DNA from: Candidatus Aminicenantota bacterium
GTDB lineage: Bacteria > Acidobacteriota > UBA6911 > RPQK01 > JAJDTT01
Direction of reading: 5' to 3'
Length of the DNA: 5,887 nt
NCBI GenBank assembly: GCA_026706325.1
Contig: JAPOYZ010000212.1
Coordinates: 1-5,887, forward strand
The notes below the pieces were generated by a model. It did no database searches. It saw nothing but the letters and a program-made list of their open reading frames with translations, and was not told the DNA's origin. The position numbers were made by a program, and so were the translations under genes. This document shows, one piece after another, positions 1-5,846 of the stretch (positions are counted from its first letter, which is position 1; the number at the start of each line of letters is the position of its first letter).

Positions 1-1
1 C

Positions 2-643
2 GACCTTCTCATGAGCCAGGGGAAACTGCCCCACTTCGTCATGGTCCATCCCGACGGACAGAACAGCCTCTACACCGATTCTCCCGACGGGACCGGCAAC
101 TACGAGACCTACATTCGAAACGATCTCTTAAAGGCGATTCAGGGGCGGTACAGGGTTCGAACCGACGCCGGGGGACGCGCCATCGGAGGCGTCTCCATGG
201 GAGCGTACGGAGCTCTCAAGATCGCCATGAAGCATTCCGGACTCTACGCCTCAGCGGCCGGCGTCTCTCCCATCGTCTTTTTGGGCGAGGACCCCTTCGA
301 GGTCCTCCGATCCAACCCCTCCCGAAGTTCCACCTACTTCCTGCGTCTGGTGGAAAAGGCCTTCGGCGATCCGATGGACCAGGACTACTGGAAGCAGAAC
401 AGCCTGGAAGAACTGGCCCGAAGCGCCTCCCTGGCCGGATTGAATCTCTACTTCTCCTACGGCACCGCCGACCGCTACAACCGGCGTTTCCCAATGGAGC
501 ATGGCATCAAGTCGCTGGCGCGGATTCTGGACCAGCGTGGGGTCTCCCACCAGTGCATGATCTTCGAGGGGGAGCCGCACGGCTGGGAACTGGTGGCGGC
601 CCACCTGGAGGAGACGCTCGCGTTCCTCACCCAGACCTTTTGA
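2..643 (+). CDS. Putative esterase, alpha/beta-hydrolase fold (5' truncated by window edge)
   Basis: This is the C-terminal part of a serine hydrolase of the putative esterase family (esterase D / Ig85-like, PF00756 type). Numbering from the Met at position 11, it shows an HPDG strand-turn (13-16), the nucleophile elbow GGVSMG with Ser62, a likely acid Asp154 in YGTADRYN, and the catalytic His190 in GEPHGWEL, in the order expected for a Ser-Asp-His triad. The frame is open from base 2 (Asp-Leu-Leu before the Met), and family members normally have a beta strand and oxyanion region before the HPDG motif. The true start therefore probably lies upstream of the window, and the ATG at 11 is internal. 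Members hydrolyse carboxylic esters or thioesters of varied substrates, and the substrate here is unknown. No signal peptide can be judged. The gene converges with the dehydrogenase gene to its right. Confidence 0.88.
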   Translation, partial: DLLMSQGKLPHFVMVHPDGQNSLYTDSPDGTGNYETYIRNDLLKAIQGRYRVRTDAGGRAIGGVSMGAYGALKIAMKHSGLYASAAGVSPIVFLGEDPFEVLRSNPSRSSTYFLRLVEKAFGDPMDQDYWKQNSLEELARSASLAGLNLYFSYGTADRYNRRFPMEHGIKSLARILDQRGVSHQCMIFEGEPHGWELVAAHLEETLAFLTQTF

Positions 644-660
644 GACGAGGCGCCCAACCT

Positions 661-687
661 GGGGGCACCCTTTGTGGGTGCCCTCTT
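661..687 (+). terminator. Hairpin in convergent gap, candidate terminator of the esterase gene
   Basis: A perfect 8-bp stem is visible: GGGCACCC (663-670), loop TTTGT, GGGTGCCC (676-683). It can be extended by a G-T and a G-C pair. It starts 19 nt after the esterase stop and ends 10 nt before the stop of the oppositely oriented dehydrogenase gene. The plus-strand trailer TCTTC is only weakly T-rich and the minus-strand trailer is not T-rich. It may act as an imperfect intrinsic terminator for the plus strand, or as a 3' mRNA-stabilising stem for both genes. Confidence 0.6.
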
Positions 688-693
688 CGGACC

Positions 694-1734
694 TCAGGAC
701 GGATCACGGAAGCGAAGCACTACCTTGCCGAACTGGCGTTGAGACTGCAGGCGCTCCAGGGCGGTGGTGGCGTCTTCGAAGTCGAAGACCCGGTCGATAC
801 AGGGAAGGAGTTTTCTCCGGCCCAGCAAACGTACGATCTCGGCAAACTCGTTCCGGTTGCCCATGGTGGAGCCGAGGATATCGATCTGCTTCCAGAAGAT
901 GAGACGGATCTCGGTGGCCGGGTTGGGTCCGGTGGTGGCGCCGCAGGTCACGATCCTGCCTCCCTTTCGGGCCATCTTGAGGCTCTGAAGCCAAGTCGAT
1001 GCGCCGGGGCCCTCCACCACCAGGTCGACGCCGCGCCGATTCGTGTCCCGGTAGACCTCCCGGGCCACGTCGCATTGGGTGTAGTCGTAGCAGAAATCGG
1101 CCCCCAGCCGCCGAGCCAGGTCGAGCTTTTCCTGTGACGAGGAACTGACCCAGACGCGCGCCCCCGACAACTTGGCGATGGCCAGGGCGGCGGTGGCGAC
1201 GCCTCCTCCGATTCCGTGAATGAAGACGTCCTCCCCCGGTCTGAGCCGGCCCCGGGTGCAGACCATTCTCCATGCGGTCAGATTCACCAGCGAGAATGCC
1301 GCCGCTTCCTCGAAGGTCACGCCATCGGGAATCCGCGCCAGGTTGCGGGCCGGAGCCGCGAAATATTCGGAATAGACCCCGGAGCCATGTTCTCCCACCA
1401 GGCCGTAGCGCACACAGAGGCTCTGCTCGCCGTCCTGGCAGAACTCGCATTCCGTACACCAGATGCCGGGGTTGAGCATGACCCGGTCCCCGGCTTGAAG
1501 ACCCTCCACGCCGGCGCCCAGTTGTTGGACCACTCCCGCGGCATCCGAGCCCAATACGTGGGGCAGCTTCTGCTTGATGCCCGGAATGCCCTCCAGGACG
1601 AACAGGTCCAGATGGTTCAGGGCGGCGGCGCGGGTCCGGACCAGCACCTCGCCTCTCCCGGCCCGGGGAGTGGGGACCTCGTCGATGCGAACCTGGTCCA
1701 GGGTTCCGTGTCGATGGATCAAGACGGCTTTCAT
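694..1734 (-). CDS. Zinc-binding MDR dehydrogenase (alcohol dehydrogenase / quinone reductase-like)
   Basis: This is a 346-residue medium-chain dehydrogenase/reductase, probably cytosolic and NAD(P)-dependent. The N-terminal GroES-like domain (about 1-130) begins MKAVLIHRHG and carries AALNHLDLF (36-45), LGSDAAGVV (61-69) and a structural-zinc loop with Cys93, 96, 99 and 107. The Rossmann domain holds the glycine-rich HGIGGGVATA (173-182). Late motifs are VTCGATTG, ILGSTMG and QFGKVVL. The catalytic-zinc positions of classical ADHs are replaced: Asn40 stands for the usual Cys, and Ser63-Asp64 for the His-Glu of GHE. This is typical of the Zn-ADH-like subgroup, so the enzyme may reduce enones or quinones or act on an alcohol without catalytic zinc. 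The ATG at 1734 is preferred over the one at 1752 because it has AGGA 10 nt upstream and gives the normal family start. It lies 21 nt after the preceding PhyH gene, so the two are probably co-transcribed. The substrate is unknown. Confidence 0.9.
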   Translation of the reverse strand: MKAVLIHRHGTLDQVRIDEVPTPRAGRGEVLVRTRAAALNHLDLFVLEGIPGIKQKLPHVLGSDAAGVVQQLGAGVEGLQAGDRVMLNPGIWCTECEFCQDGEQSLCVRYGLVGEHGSGVYSEYFAAPARNLARIPDGVTFEEAAAFSLVNLTAWRMVCTRGRLRPGEDVFIHGIGGGVATAALAIAKLSGARVWVSSSSQEKLDLARRLGADFCYDYTQCDVAREVYRDTNRRGVDLVVEGPGASTWLQSLKMARKGGRIVTCGATTGPNPATEIRLIFWKQIDILGSTMGNRNEFAEIVRLLGRRKLLPCIDRVFDFEDATTALERLQSQRQFGKVVLRFRDPS

Positions 1735-1744
1735 GAGATCGATT

Positions 1745-1748
1745 TCCT
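1745..1748 (-). promoter_or_regulatory. Ribosome binding site for the MDR dehydrogenase
   Basis: AGGA on the minus strand lies 10 nt before the ATG at 1734. It decides the start: the in-frame ATG at 1752 has no comparable motif and would add six residues absent from the usual family N-terminus. Confidence 0.5.
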
Positions 1749-1755
1749 GCATAAG

Positions 1756-2583
1756 TCAGGGGTGATAGTACGGTTTTCGCAGAAGCCGGGCCTTGGTCTC
1801 GTCGGCCGCCACCCTCCGCATCAGCTCGGGCGAGGCCTCGCAGCCCGGCCAGTCCACCATGTAGGAGGGACCGTACTGATACAGAAGCCAGAGCTTGGAT
1901 TCCGTTCGGGATCTCTTCATGCAGTGGGAAATGCTCTCGCTGAAGATCACGGCGGAGCCCGCCGCCAGTGGGAGGTCCTTCAAGGCCGCAACGCTCTCGG
2001 GAGGACGCCCCCCGTAGGGGTGGGGGAAGTTGCTCTTGTGGCTGGAGGGGATGACGGAAAAGGAACCGTCCCCGCTCCCGGTGTCGTTGAGGGCAATCAG
2101 GCAGGAGACCAGCAGGCAGCGGAACTCTCCGTCGATGAAACAGCGGTAACGGGTGTAGCGCCGTGGGTCGGCGAGGCCGCCCTGAGATATGTGTCCCGAG
2201 ATTCCGGGTTCGCGAACGATGGCGCGGGATGAGACGAGGCGGATCTGATCTCCCCAGATGAGCTGCTGCATGGCCTCGACCAGCCGCTCGTGGACGAATG
2301 CCTGTTCCAGGATCCCGCCGCACTCGACGACGTTGAGCAGCTCGACCTCGGGACCGTTGCGGCGCAGCGTCACGTGGTCCGGGGGGCTGGCGAGGCTTCC
2401 CTGGAGTTGCCGTGTGGCTTCTCCAGCCTGCGCGGCGGTCAGAAAATCTTCCAGAACCAGGTAGCCCGCGATGTCGAAACCGTATCGGTCTTCGTCCGTC
2501 AGATACTCGATCCCGGTCCCGGTCTGAAAGGGCCGGATGTCCTTCTCTTCCTCTCGTTGCTGATAGAGCCTCTTTTCGACCAT
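1756..2583 (-). CDS. PhyH-family protein with degenerate active site (second of a tandem pair)
   Basis: This 275-residue protein is related to phytanoyl-CoA dioxygenase (PhyH), the family of Fe(II)/2-oxoglutarate oxygenases with a double-stranded beta-helix. Family marks are YGFDIAGYLVLEDFL (34-48), the core SFSVIPSSHKSNFPHP (174-189), GSAVIFSES (209-217) with distal His220, and LLYQYGPSY (233-241). Aligned with its upstream neighbour, the first iron-ligand position reads Gln134 (ISQGG) where the neighbour has His119. The region that should offer an Arg to anchor 2-oxoglutarate reads Lys230-Leu231. No HxD/E motif is visible; His131 lies three residues earlier and might substitute. The protein may thus be catalytically inactive, use another metal geometry, or partner the neighbour. 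It starts 14 nt after the neighbour's stop with only a weak GGCAAG-like ribosome site, suggesting translational coupling. The family call is firm; oxygenase activity is doubtful. Confidence 0.85.
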   Translation of the reverse strand: MVEKRLYQQREEEKDIRPFQTGTGIEYLTDEDRYGFDIAGYLVLEDFLTAAQAGEATRQLQGSLASPPDHVTLRRNGPEVELLNVVECGGILEQAFVHERLVEAMQQLIWGDQIRLVSSRAIVREPGISGHISQGGLADPRRYTRYRCFIDGEFRCLLVSCLIALNDTGSGDGSFSVIPSSHKSNFPHPYGGRPPESVAALKDLPLAAGSAVIFSESISHCMKRSRTESKLWLLYQYGPSYMVDWPGCEASPELMRRVAADETKARLLRKPYYHP

Positions 2584-2597
2584 GACTTGCCGTTCGG

Positions 2598-3425
2598 CTA
2601 CCCGGACTCGGAGGCCCGAAATGGGGACAGGTTGAAACCCGGCGCCGAATCGAAGGGCGGCGGTCCCTGCACCAGTTCCAGTTGCCGGGGCGTGGCCCGC
2701 TCCTCGAAACCGGGCGCGGTCTCGATCTGATCGTCCCAGGCCGCCTGGAACGAGGGCGCGTAGGACGCGAAGATGGTGCGCCGGATCTTTCGGCTCCGGT
2801 TCTGCACGGCGCCGTGGGTCAGGTCCTCGGAGAAGATGACCGCGTCACCCGCCCGGCAGGGACAGGTCTGCACCAGGGGGTGGTTCTCATCCGGGTTCTC
2901 CAGGTGCTGGGGGCTCGCATAGTTGCCCTTGTGACTTCCCGGAATCACGGCAAACGCCCCCTCGTGCACGTCCACGTCCGTCAAGGCGTAACCCACCTTG
3001 ACGCTCACGCATTCGAAGCGGCTCCGGTTGCAGGCGAATTCGCTGTAGGAGAGGAGCTCCGAGTAACCGTGGTGAAAGACGGTGGCCCGGCCGGGGCAAC
3101 GGGACAGGAGGTGGAGAGCGTCAATCCGGATCGGGACCGAGATCATGGCCTCCATGTAGGGCAGCACCGTGGGCCAATCGATGAGCTGCTCGAAGACTCC
3201 TCCGTACTTGAGCAGGGTGCAGGAATAATCGCGGCACCCGGTCGAACTGTCCGGTTCGTCGGGATAGTAGCTGCGGGTCAGCCCCTTGGCGCAGATCTCG
3301 CTGTCGGACAGGGCTTCCAGCTTGTCCAACTCCCGGTTCAACTCATTCACGAGATTCGGGGGGAGAACTTTCCGCAAAATGAGGTAGCCATTCAGGTCAA
3401 AGAGGTAGGTCTCTTCCGGGGTCAT
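2598..3425 (-). CDS. PhyH-family Fe(II)/2-oxoglutarate dioxygenase (first gene of cluster)
   Basis: This 275-residue member of the phytanoyl-CoA dioxygenase superfamily has LFDLNGYLILRKVLPP (8-23), HHGYSE (118-123), GAFAVIPGSHKGNY (156-169), GDAVIFSEDLTHGA (193-206) and IRRTIFASYAP (214-224). His119 in HHG is the likely first iron ligand, His204 the distal ligand, and Arg215 or Arg216 the likely 2-oxoglutarate anchor. No acidic residue follows at the HxD/E position, where Tyr121 stands. Family enzymes hydroxylate small molecules or acyl-CoAs with O2 and 2-oxoglutarate, and some with HxG/HxA centres halogenate. The substrate here cannot be told. The ATG at 3425 is chosen over the one at 3524: it has GGAGA 9 nt upstream, begins just before the conserved domain, and the extra 33 residues look like translated leader. 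It heads the leftward cluster with a second PhyH gene and the MDR dehydrogenase. Confidence 0.87.
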   Translation of the reverse strand: MTPEETYLFDLNGYLILRKVLPPNLVNELNRELDKLEALSDSEICAKGLTRSYYPDEPDSSTGCRDYSCTLLKYGGVFEQLIDWPTVLPYMEAMISVPIRIDALHLLSRCPGRATVFHHGYSELLSYSEFACNRSRFECVSVKVGYALTDVDVHEGAFAVIPGSHKGNYASPQHLENPDENHPLVQTCPCRAGDAVIFSEDLTHGAVQNRSRKIRRTIFASYAPSFQAAWDDQIETAPGFEERATPRQLELVQGPPPFDSAPGFNLSPFRASESG

Positions 3426-3434
3426 TCCGGCAAT

Positions 3435-3439
3435 TCTCC
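3435..3439 (-). promoter_or_regulatory. Ribosome binding site for the first PhyH gene
   Basis: GGAGA on the minus strand lies 9 nt before the ATG at 3425. This supports the 275-residue form over the longer reading from 3524, whose start also lies upstream of a candidate -10 element at 3500-3505. Confidence 0.6.
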
Positions 3440-3499
3440 AGTCTGGTTCGGGAACAGGATTCTGGCCATGGTCACCGCCGGGGCGCCTCCAACGGCCGG

Positions 3500-3505
3500 A
3501 TTCTA
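3500..3505 (-). promoter_or_regulatory. Candidate -10 element for the PhyH/MDR cluster
   Basis: The minus strand reads TAGAAT here within GTTAGAATCC, close to the TATAAT consensus. Transcription would begin near 3493, leaving a leader of about 70 nt before the ATG at 3425. No clear -35 hexamer is seen at the usual distance. It is the mirror image of the motif at 3562-3569. Confidence 0.35.
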
Positions 3506-3563
3506 ACACCTGGGGCCCTTCCATTTCCCCAGCTTCGAGGCTGGGCCGAGTCGATTACGCGGT

Positions 3564-3569
3564 TAGAAT
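3564..3569 (+). promoter_or_regulatory. Candidate -10 element for the YdjM-like gene, possibly leaderless
   Basis: TAGAAT ends 9 nt before the ATG at 3579. At that spacing transcription would begin at or within a base or two of the start codon, giving a leaderless or near-leaderless mRNA. This fits the lack of any Shine-Dalgarno motif in GGCGCGGC just before the ATG. No convincing -35 hexamer is seen. Confidence 0.4.
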
Positions 3570-3578
3570 AGGCGCGGC

Positions 3579-4694
3579 ATGGAAAACTTGACTCATTCCC
3601 TGGTCGGGGTGGCTCTGTCCCGGGCGGGGCTCGGGCGAATGACTCCCTACGGCACCGTCTCCCTCGTCGTGGCCGCCAATCTGCCGGACGCCGATATCGT
3701 CGTGAGCGGGTGGGGGTCGCTCCACTATCTTCACCACCACCGGGGGGTGACCCATTCGGTGTTGGGCGTCCTGGCGCTGGCCCTGTTGTTTTCCCTGCTG
3801 CTCAAGTTTCTGGCCCGGTTCCGATCCGGAGACAAGGCATTTCCATTCGGTCCACTCCTGGCCAGCGTCACTCTGACCCTGGTCAGCCATCCGCTGCTGG
3901 ACTTGACCAATTCCTATGGCCTCCGTCCCTGGCTGCCCTTTTCCGGGAAGTGGTATTACGGCGACCTGGTCTACATCGTGGATCCCTACCTCTGGTTGAT
4001 CCTGGGCGGCGCCGTATTCCTGACCGCCCAAAGGACGCGTGTGACGCGCCCGGTCTGGATCGCGGTTGTGATCTTCATGTCTTTCCTGGTGGTTTGGAAT
4101 GCCGAGGCCCGCCCGGACGGTCCGGTGGTGGCGGCTGTTTTCTTTTCGGCACTGGCGTTGATCCTGGTCCTCAAGCAACGGCGGACGCTTTGGAGCCGCT
4201 CCCTGAACCTCTGGGCCTTGGGTGGAGTCGTGATCTATTGGGGCTTGCTGCTCATGTCCCGAACCGTGACCCTGACGGGAGCGGTTCCGGAGATTGCCCG
4301 GGAACATCCGCAGGTCCAAACGGAAGCTCTGGCCGCTTTGCCCCGTCTGGCCAATCCCTTGAGTTGGGAGATCTTTTGGCAGGATCGAAAACGGGTCCGC
4401 ATCTGGAGAGCGTCCCTGGGCGGCGGCCGGCTCGAGGGAAACCAGGCCTACCGGAGACGCCTGGATCACCATGCCGTCCAAGCGGCGCTGGACACTTGTC
4501 CCGGTCGGGTGATGAAGGCTTTCGGCCGCTTCACCTTCTACGACGTGAAACCGGAACCGGACCGCATCCTGGTTCTGGCGCGAGACGCCCGTTTCTCACG
4601 GGGGCAGACTTCCGGATTCGGAGTCGTCCCCATTCCCATGAGTTCCGACCTCTCGCAGAGCCTGAGTACCGTGCCCTGCCCGTTCCGGGATTGA
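3579..4694 (+). CDS. YdjM-like inner-membrane putative metal-dependent hydrolase
   Basis: This 371-residue protein resembles the YdjM/YfhO group (PF04307), predicted membrane-bound metal-dependent hydrolases. Conserved marks are the start MENLTHSL with His6, ANLPDAD (33-39) with Asp37 and Asp39, LHHHRGVTHS (51-60) with a His cluster ending in His59, SHPLLDLTNSYG (103-114) with His104 and Asp108, and YYGDLVYIVDPY (126-137) with Asp129 and Asp135. These His and Asp residues are candidate metal ligands. Hydrophobic stretches near 60-78, 92-107, 130-150, 158-173, 182-198 and 211-226 suggest a multi-pass membrane protein. Residues from about 240 to the end form a polar, presumably soluble tail. 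The physiological substrate of the family is not established. The gene diverges from the PhyH cluster and converges on etfA, so it is probably monocistronic. E. coli ydjM is LexA-controlled, but no LexA box is seen here. Confidence 0.85.
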   Translation: MENLTHSLVGVALSRAGLGRMTPYGTVSLVVAANLPDADIVVSGWGSLHYLHHHRGVTHSVLGVLALALLFSLLLKFLARFRSGDKAFPFGPLLASVTLTLVSHPLLDLTNSYGLRPWLPFSGKWYYGDLVYIVDPYLWLILGGAVFLTAQRTRVTRPVWIAVVIFMSFLVVWNAEARPDGPVVAAVFFSALALILVLKQRRTLWSRSLNLWALGGVVIYWGLLLMSRTVTLTGAVPEIAREHPQVQTEALAALPRLANPLSWEIFWQDRKRVRIWRASLGGGRLEGNQAYRRRLDHHAVQAALDTCPGRVMKAFGRFTFYDVKPEPDRILVLARDARFSRGQTSGFGVVPIPMSSDLSQSLSTVPCPFRD

Positions 4695-4722
4695 GGCGAA
4701 TGACATCCGCGGGGGCGGCGCT

Positions 4723-4737
4723 GCCGGTTGTCCCGGC
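4723..4737. terminator. Small GC hairpin between convergent genes, weak terminator candidate
   Basis: GCCGG (4723-4727), loop TTGTC, CCGGC (4733-4737) forms a 5-bp stem in the 72-nt gap between the YdjM-like gene and etfA, which converge. There is no T-tract on either side, so a role in termination is only suggested by position. Confidence 0.25.
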
Positions 4738-4766
4738 TTCAGACTCGGACCGGCGTGCCGAAAGAG

Positions 4767-5753
4767 TTAACGGGACTTCTCTTCGCGGAGTTTTTGGGTC
4801 AGCGCCGGAACGATCTCCATGAGGTCTCCGACGATGCCGTAGTTGGCCAGGTTGAAGATGGGGGCGTCCGGATCGGTGTTGATGGCCACGATGTTGGCCG
4901 AATTCCTCATGCCCACCACGTGTTGAATGGCGCCGGAGATGCCGCAGGCGACGTACAGCCGCGGCGCCACCGACTGGCCGGAACTGCCGATCTGGCGGTC
5001 CCGCTCCAGCCACTCGCTGTCAACGGCCGCCCGGCTGGCTCCAAGCTCGGCTCCCAACACCTCCGCCAGCTCCTCCAGGAGGCGCAGGTTTTCCTTGCGC
5101 TTGATGCCGCGGCCCGCCGCCACGATCATGTCCGCCTTGGCCAGGTCCACTTTCTCCTTCACCGCTCCGACGGTTTCCACCACGGTGCGGCGACGCACCG
5201 GTTCCGACAGATCGACGGTTCGCTCCACCACGGGGGAACTGCCCTCCAGCAGGTCGTTGCCGGCGCCGGCTCCCGACTGGAAGGTGGCGATCCAGGGATG
5301 AGGAGAACGGACCCGGACGTCCGCGTTGATTCGATTTCGAAACATCTGGCGGACGAAGACCATGCTCTCGCCGTCGATTCTGCAGCCGATGCAGTCGGTC
5401 ACCAGTCCGCACTTCAGGGATGCGGCCAGCTTGGGAGCCAGGTCGATGTTCTGGTAGCTGTGACCCATCAGGAAGGCAATGGGACGGTCCTGCGCCAGGA
5501 CCCGGGTCAGGGCATGGCAGTGGGCGTCCGGATCGTACCCGTCCAACCGATGGTGGGAGACGACCAGGGCCGCGTCGGCCTGCAGTCCGGCCGCGTTCTC
5601 AACGACGGAACGATTCGGTCCGCAGAGAAGAAGCGCTTTGACTCCAAGTCCGTGCGAGCGGCCGAGCTGCTGCGCCAGGGCCAGAGTCTCCCGGGAAAGG
5701 GTGTCCACCCGTCCATCGGAGTGGTCCAGCAGTACGTAGATCTCACCCGTCAT
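4767..5753 (-). CDS. etfA: Electron transfer flavoprotein alpha subunit
   Basis: This 328-residue protein is a full-length EtfA/FixB. It forms a heterodimer with EtfB, binds FAD, and passes electrons between acyl-CoA or similar dehydrogenases and the quinone pool via ETF:quinone oxidoreductase. The N-terminal domain (about 1-190) starts GEIYVLLDH. The C-terminal FAD-binding domain shows AAGRGI (212-217), GASRAAVDS (238-246), QIGSSGQSVAP (254-264), ACGISGAIQH (269-278), NTDPDAPIF (292-300) and LANYGIVGD (302-310), the classic EtfA signature. QIGSSGQ differs slightly from the commoner QxGQTGK form. There is no N-terminal ferredoxin extension. The ATG at 5753 lies 4 nt after an in-phase remnant stop and 89 nt after the present etfB stop. 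The ribosome site is poor (GAGTGAG-like), hinting at former translational coupling to etfB. No partner dehydrogenase lies in the window. Confidence 0.95.
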   Translation of the reverse strand: MTGEIYVLLDHSDGRVDTLSRETLALAQQLGRSHGLGVKALLLCGPNRSVVENAAGLQADAALVVSHHRLDGYDPDAHCHALTRVLAQDRPIAFLMGHSYQNIDLAPKLAASLKCGLVTDCIGCRIDGESMVFVRQMFRNRINADVRVRSPHPWIATFQSGAGAGNDLLEGSSPVVERTVDLSEPVRRRTVVETVGAVKEKVDLAKADMIVAAGRGIKRKENLRLLEELAEVLGAELGASRAAVDSEWLERDRQIGSSGQSVAPRLYVACGISGAIQHVVGMRNSANIVAINTDPDAPIFNLANYGIVGDLMEIVPALTQKLREEKSR

Positions 5754-5788
5754 CGTCTCACTCGCGCCCTCTGACCGTCCGCGCCAAA

Positions 5789-5813
5789 AGGACCTTTGCC
5801 TCTCGCCGGAGCC
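5789..5813. repeat. Direct repeat, copy A (etfA-proximal)
   Basis: This 25-nt copy matches 5847-5871 at 23 of 25 positions, offset 58 nt. On the minus strand, read in the same phase as etfB, it encodes an EtfB-like tail RLRREAKVL and then continues LARTVRGRE to a TGA at 5760-5758, only 4 nt before the etfA start. It is therefore likely a remnant of the original etfB 3' end. Confidence 0.75.
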
Positions 5814-5846
5814 GGGGAATGGGGGACAAGATGGCCCCCCTCCTAC
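5814..5846. repeat. REP-like G/C-rich hairpin between the two direct repeat copies
   Basis: The 33 nt separating the repeat copies contain GGGGG (5821-5825), a 9-nt loop ACAAGATGG, and CCCCCC (5835-5840), which can pair as a 5-bp G/C stem. The etfB stop codon (minus-strand TAG at 5845-5843) lies at its edge. The shape resembles short interspersed palindromic elements found between bacterial genes. It is not T-rich enough for an intrinsic terminator, and etfA follows downstream, so full termination would be unexpected. Confidence 0.45.

Noticed and set aside
1735..1752. Alternative start of the dehydrogenase at 1752
   Set aside because: There is no Shine-Dalgarno motif upstream, and the added MQEIDL precedes the normal MKAV start of the family.
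1216..2232. Open frame of 338 codons antisense to the dehydrogenase and second PhyH gene
   Set aside because: It spans the junction of two real genes on the other strand and shows no motif.
704..2323. Open frame of 539 codons on the minus strand across the dehydrogenase and second PhyH gene
   Set aside because: It overlaps two well-supported genes on the same strand in another frame, and its translation is rich in Arg, Pro and Gly with no recognisable domain. It is a GC-driven shadow.
2682..3506. Open frame of 274 codons antisense to the first PhyH gene
   Set aside because: The PhyH protein on the other strand has clear family motifs; this reading has none.
3426..3524. N-terminal extension of the first PhyH gene from the ATG at 3524
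   Set aside because: The extra 33 residues are Arg/Gly/Pro-rich and precede the conserved domain. The internal ATG at 3425 has a good ribosome site, and a candidate -10 lies inside the extension.
3426..3578. LexA/SOS box for the YdjM-like gene
   Set aside because: E. coli ydjM is LexA-controlled, so I looked for a CTGT-N8-ACAG-type site or a GAAC-N4-GTTC-type palindrome and found none.
3555..4481. Open frame of 308 codons antisense to the YdjM-like gene
   Set aside because: It is Gln/Gly/His-rich low-complexity sequence without family motifs. The plus-strand gene has clear conserved His/Asp motifs and membrane segments.
4728..5774. Open frame of 348 codons antisense to etfA
   Set aside because: The minus-strand EtfA signature is unmistakable. 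The antisense translation has no domain features and arises from codon bias.
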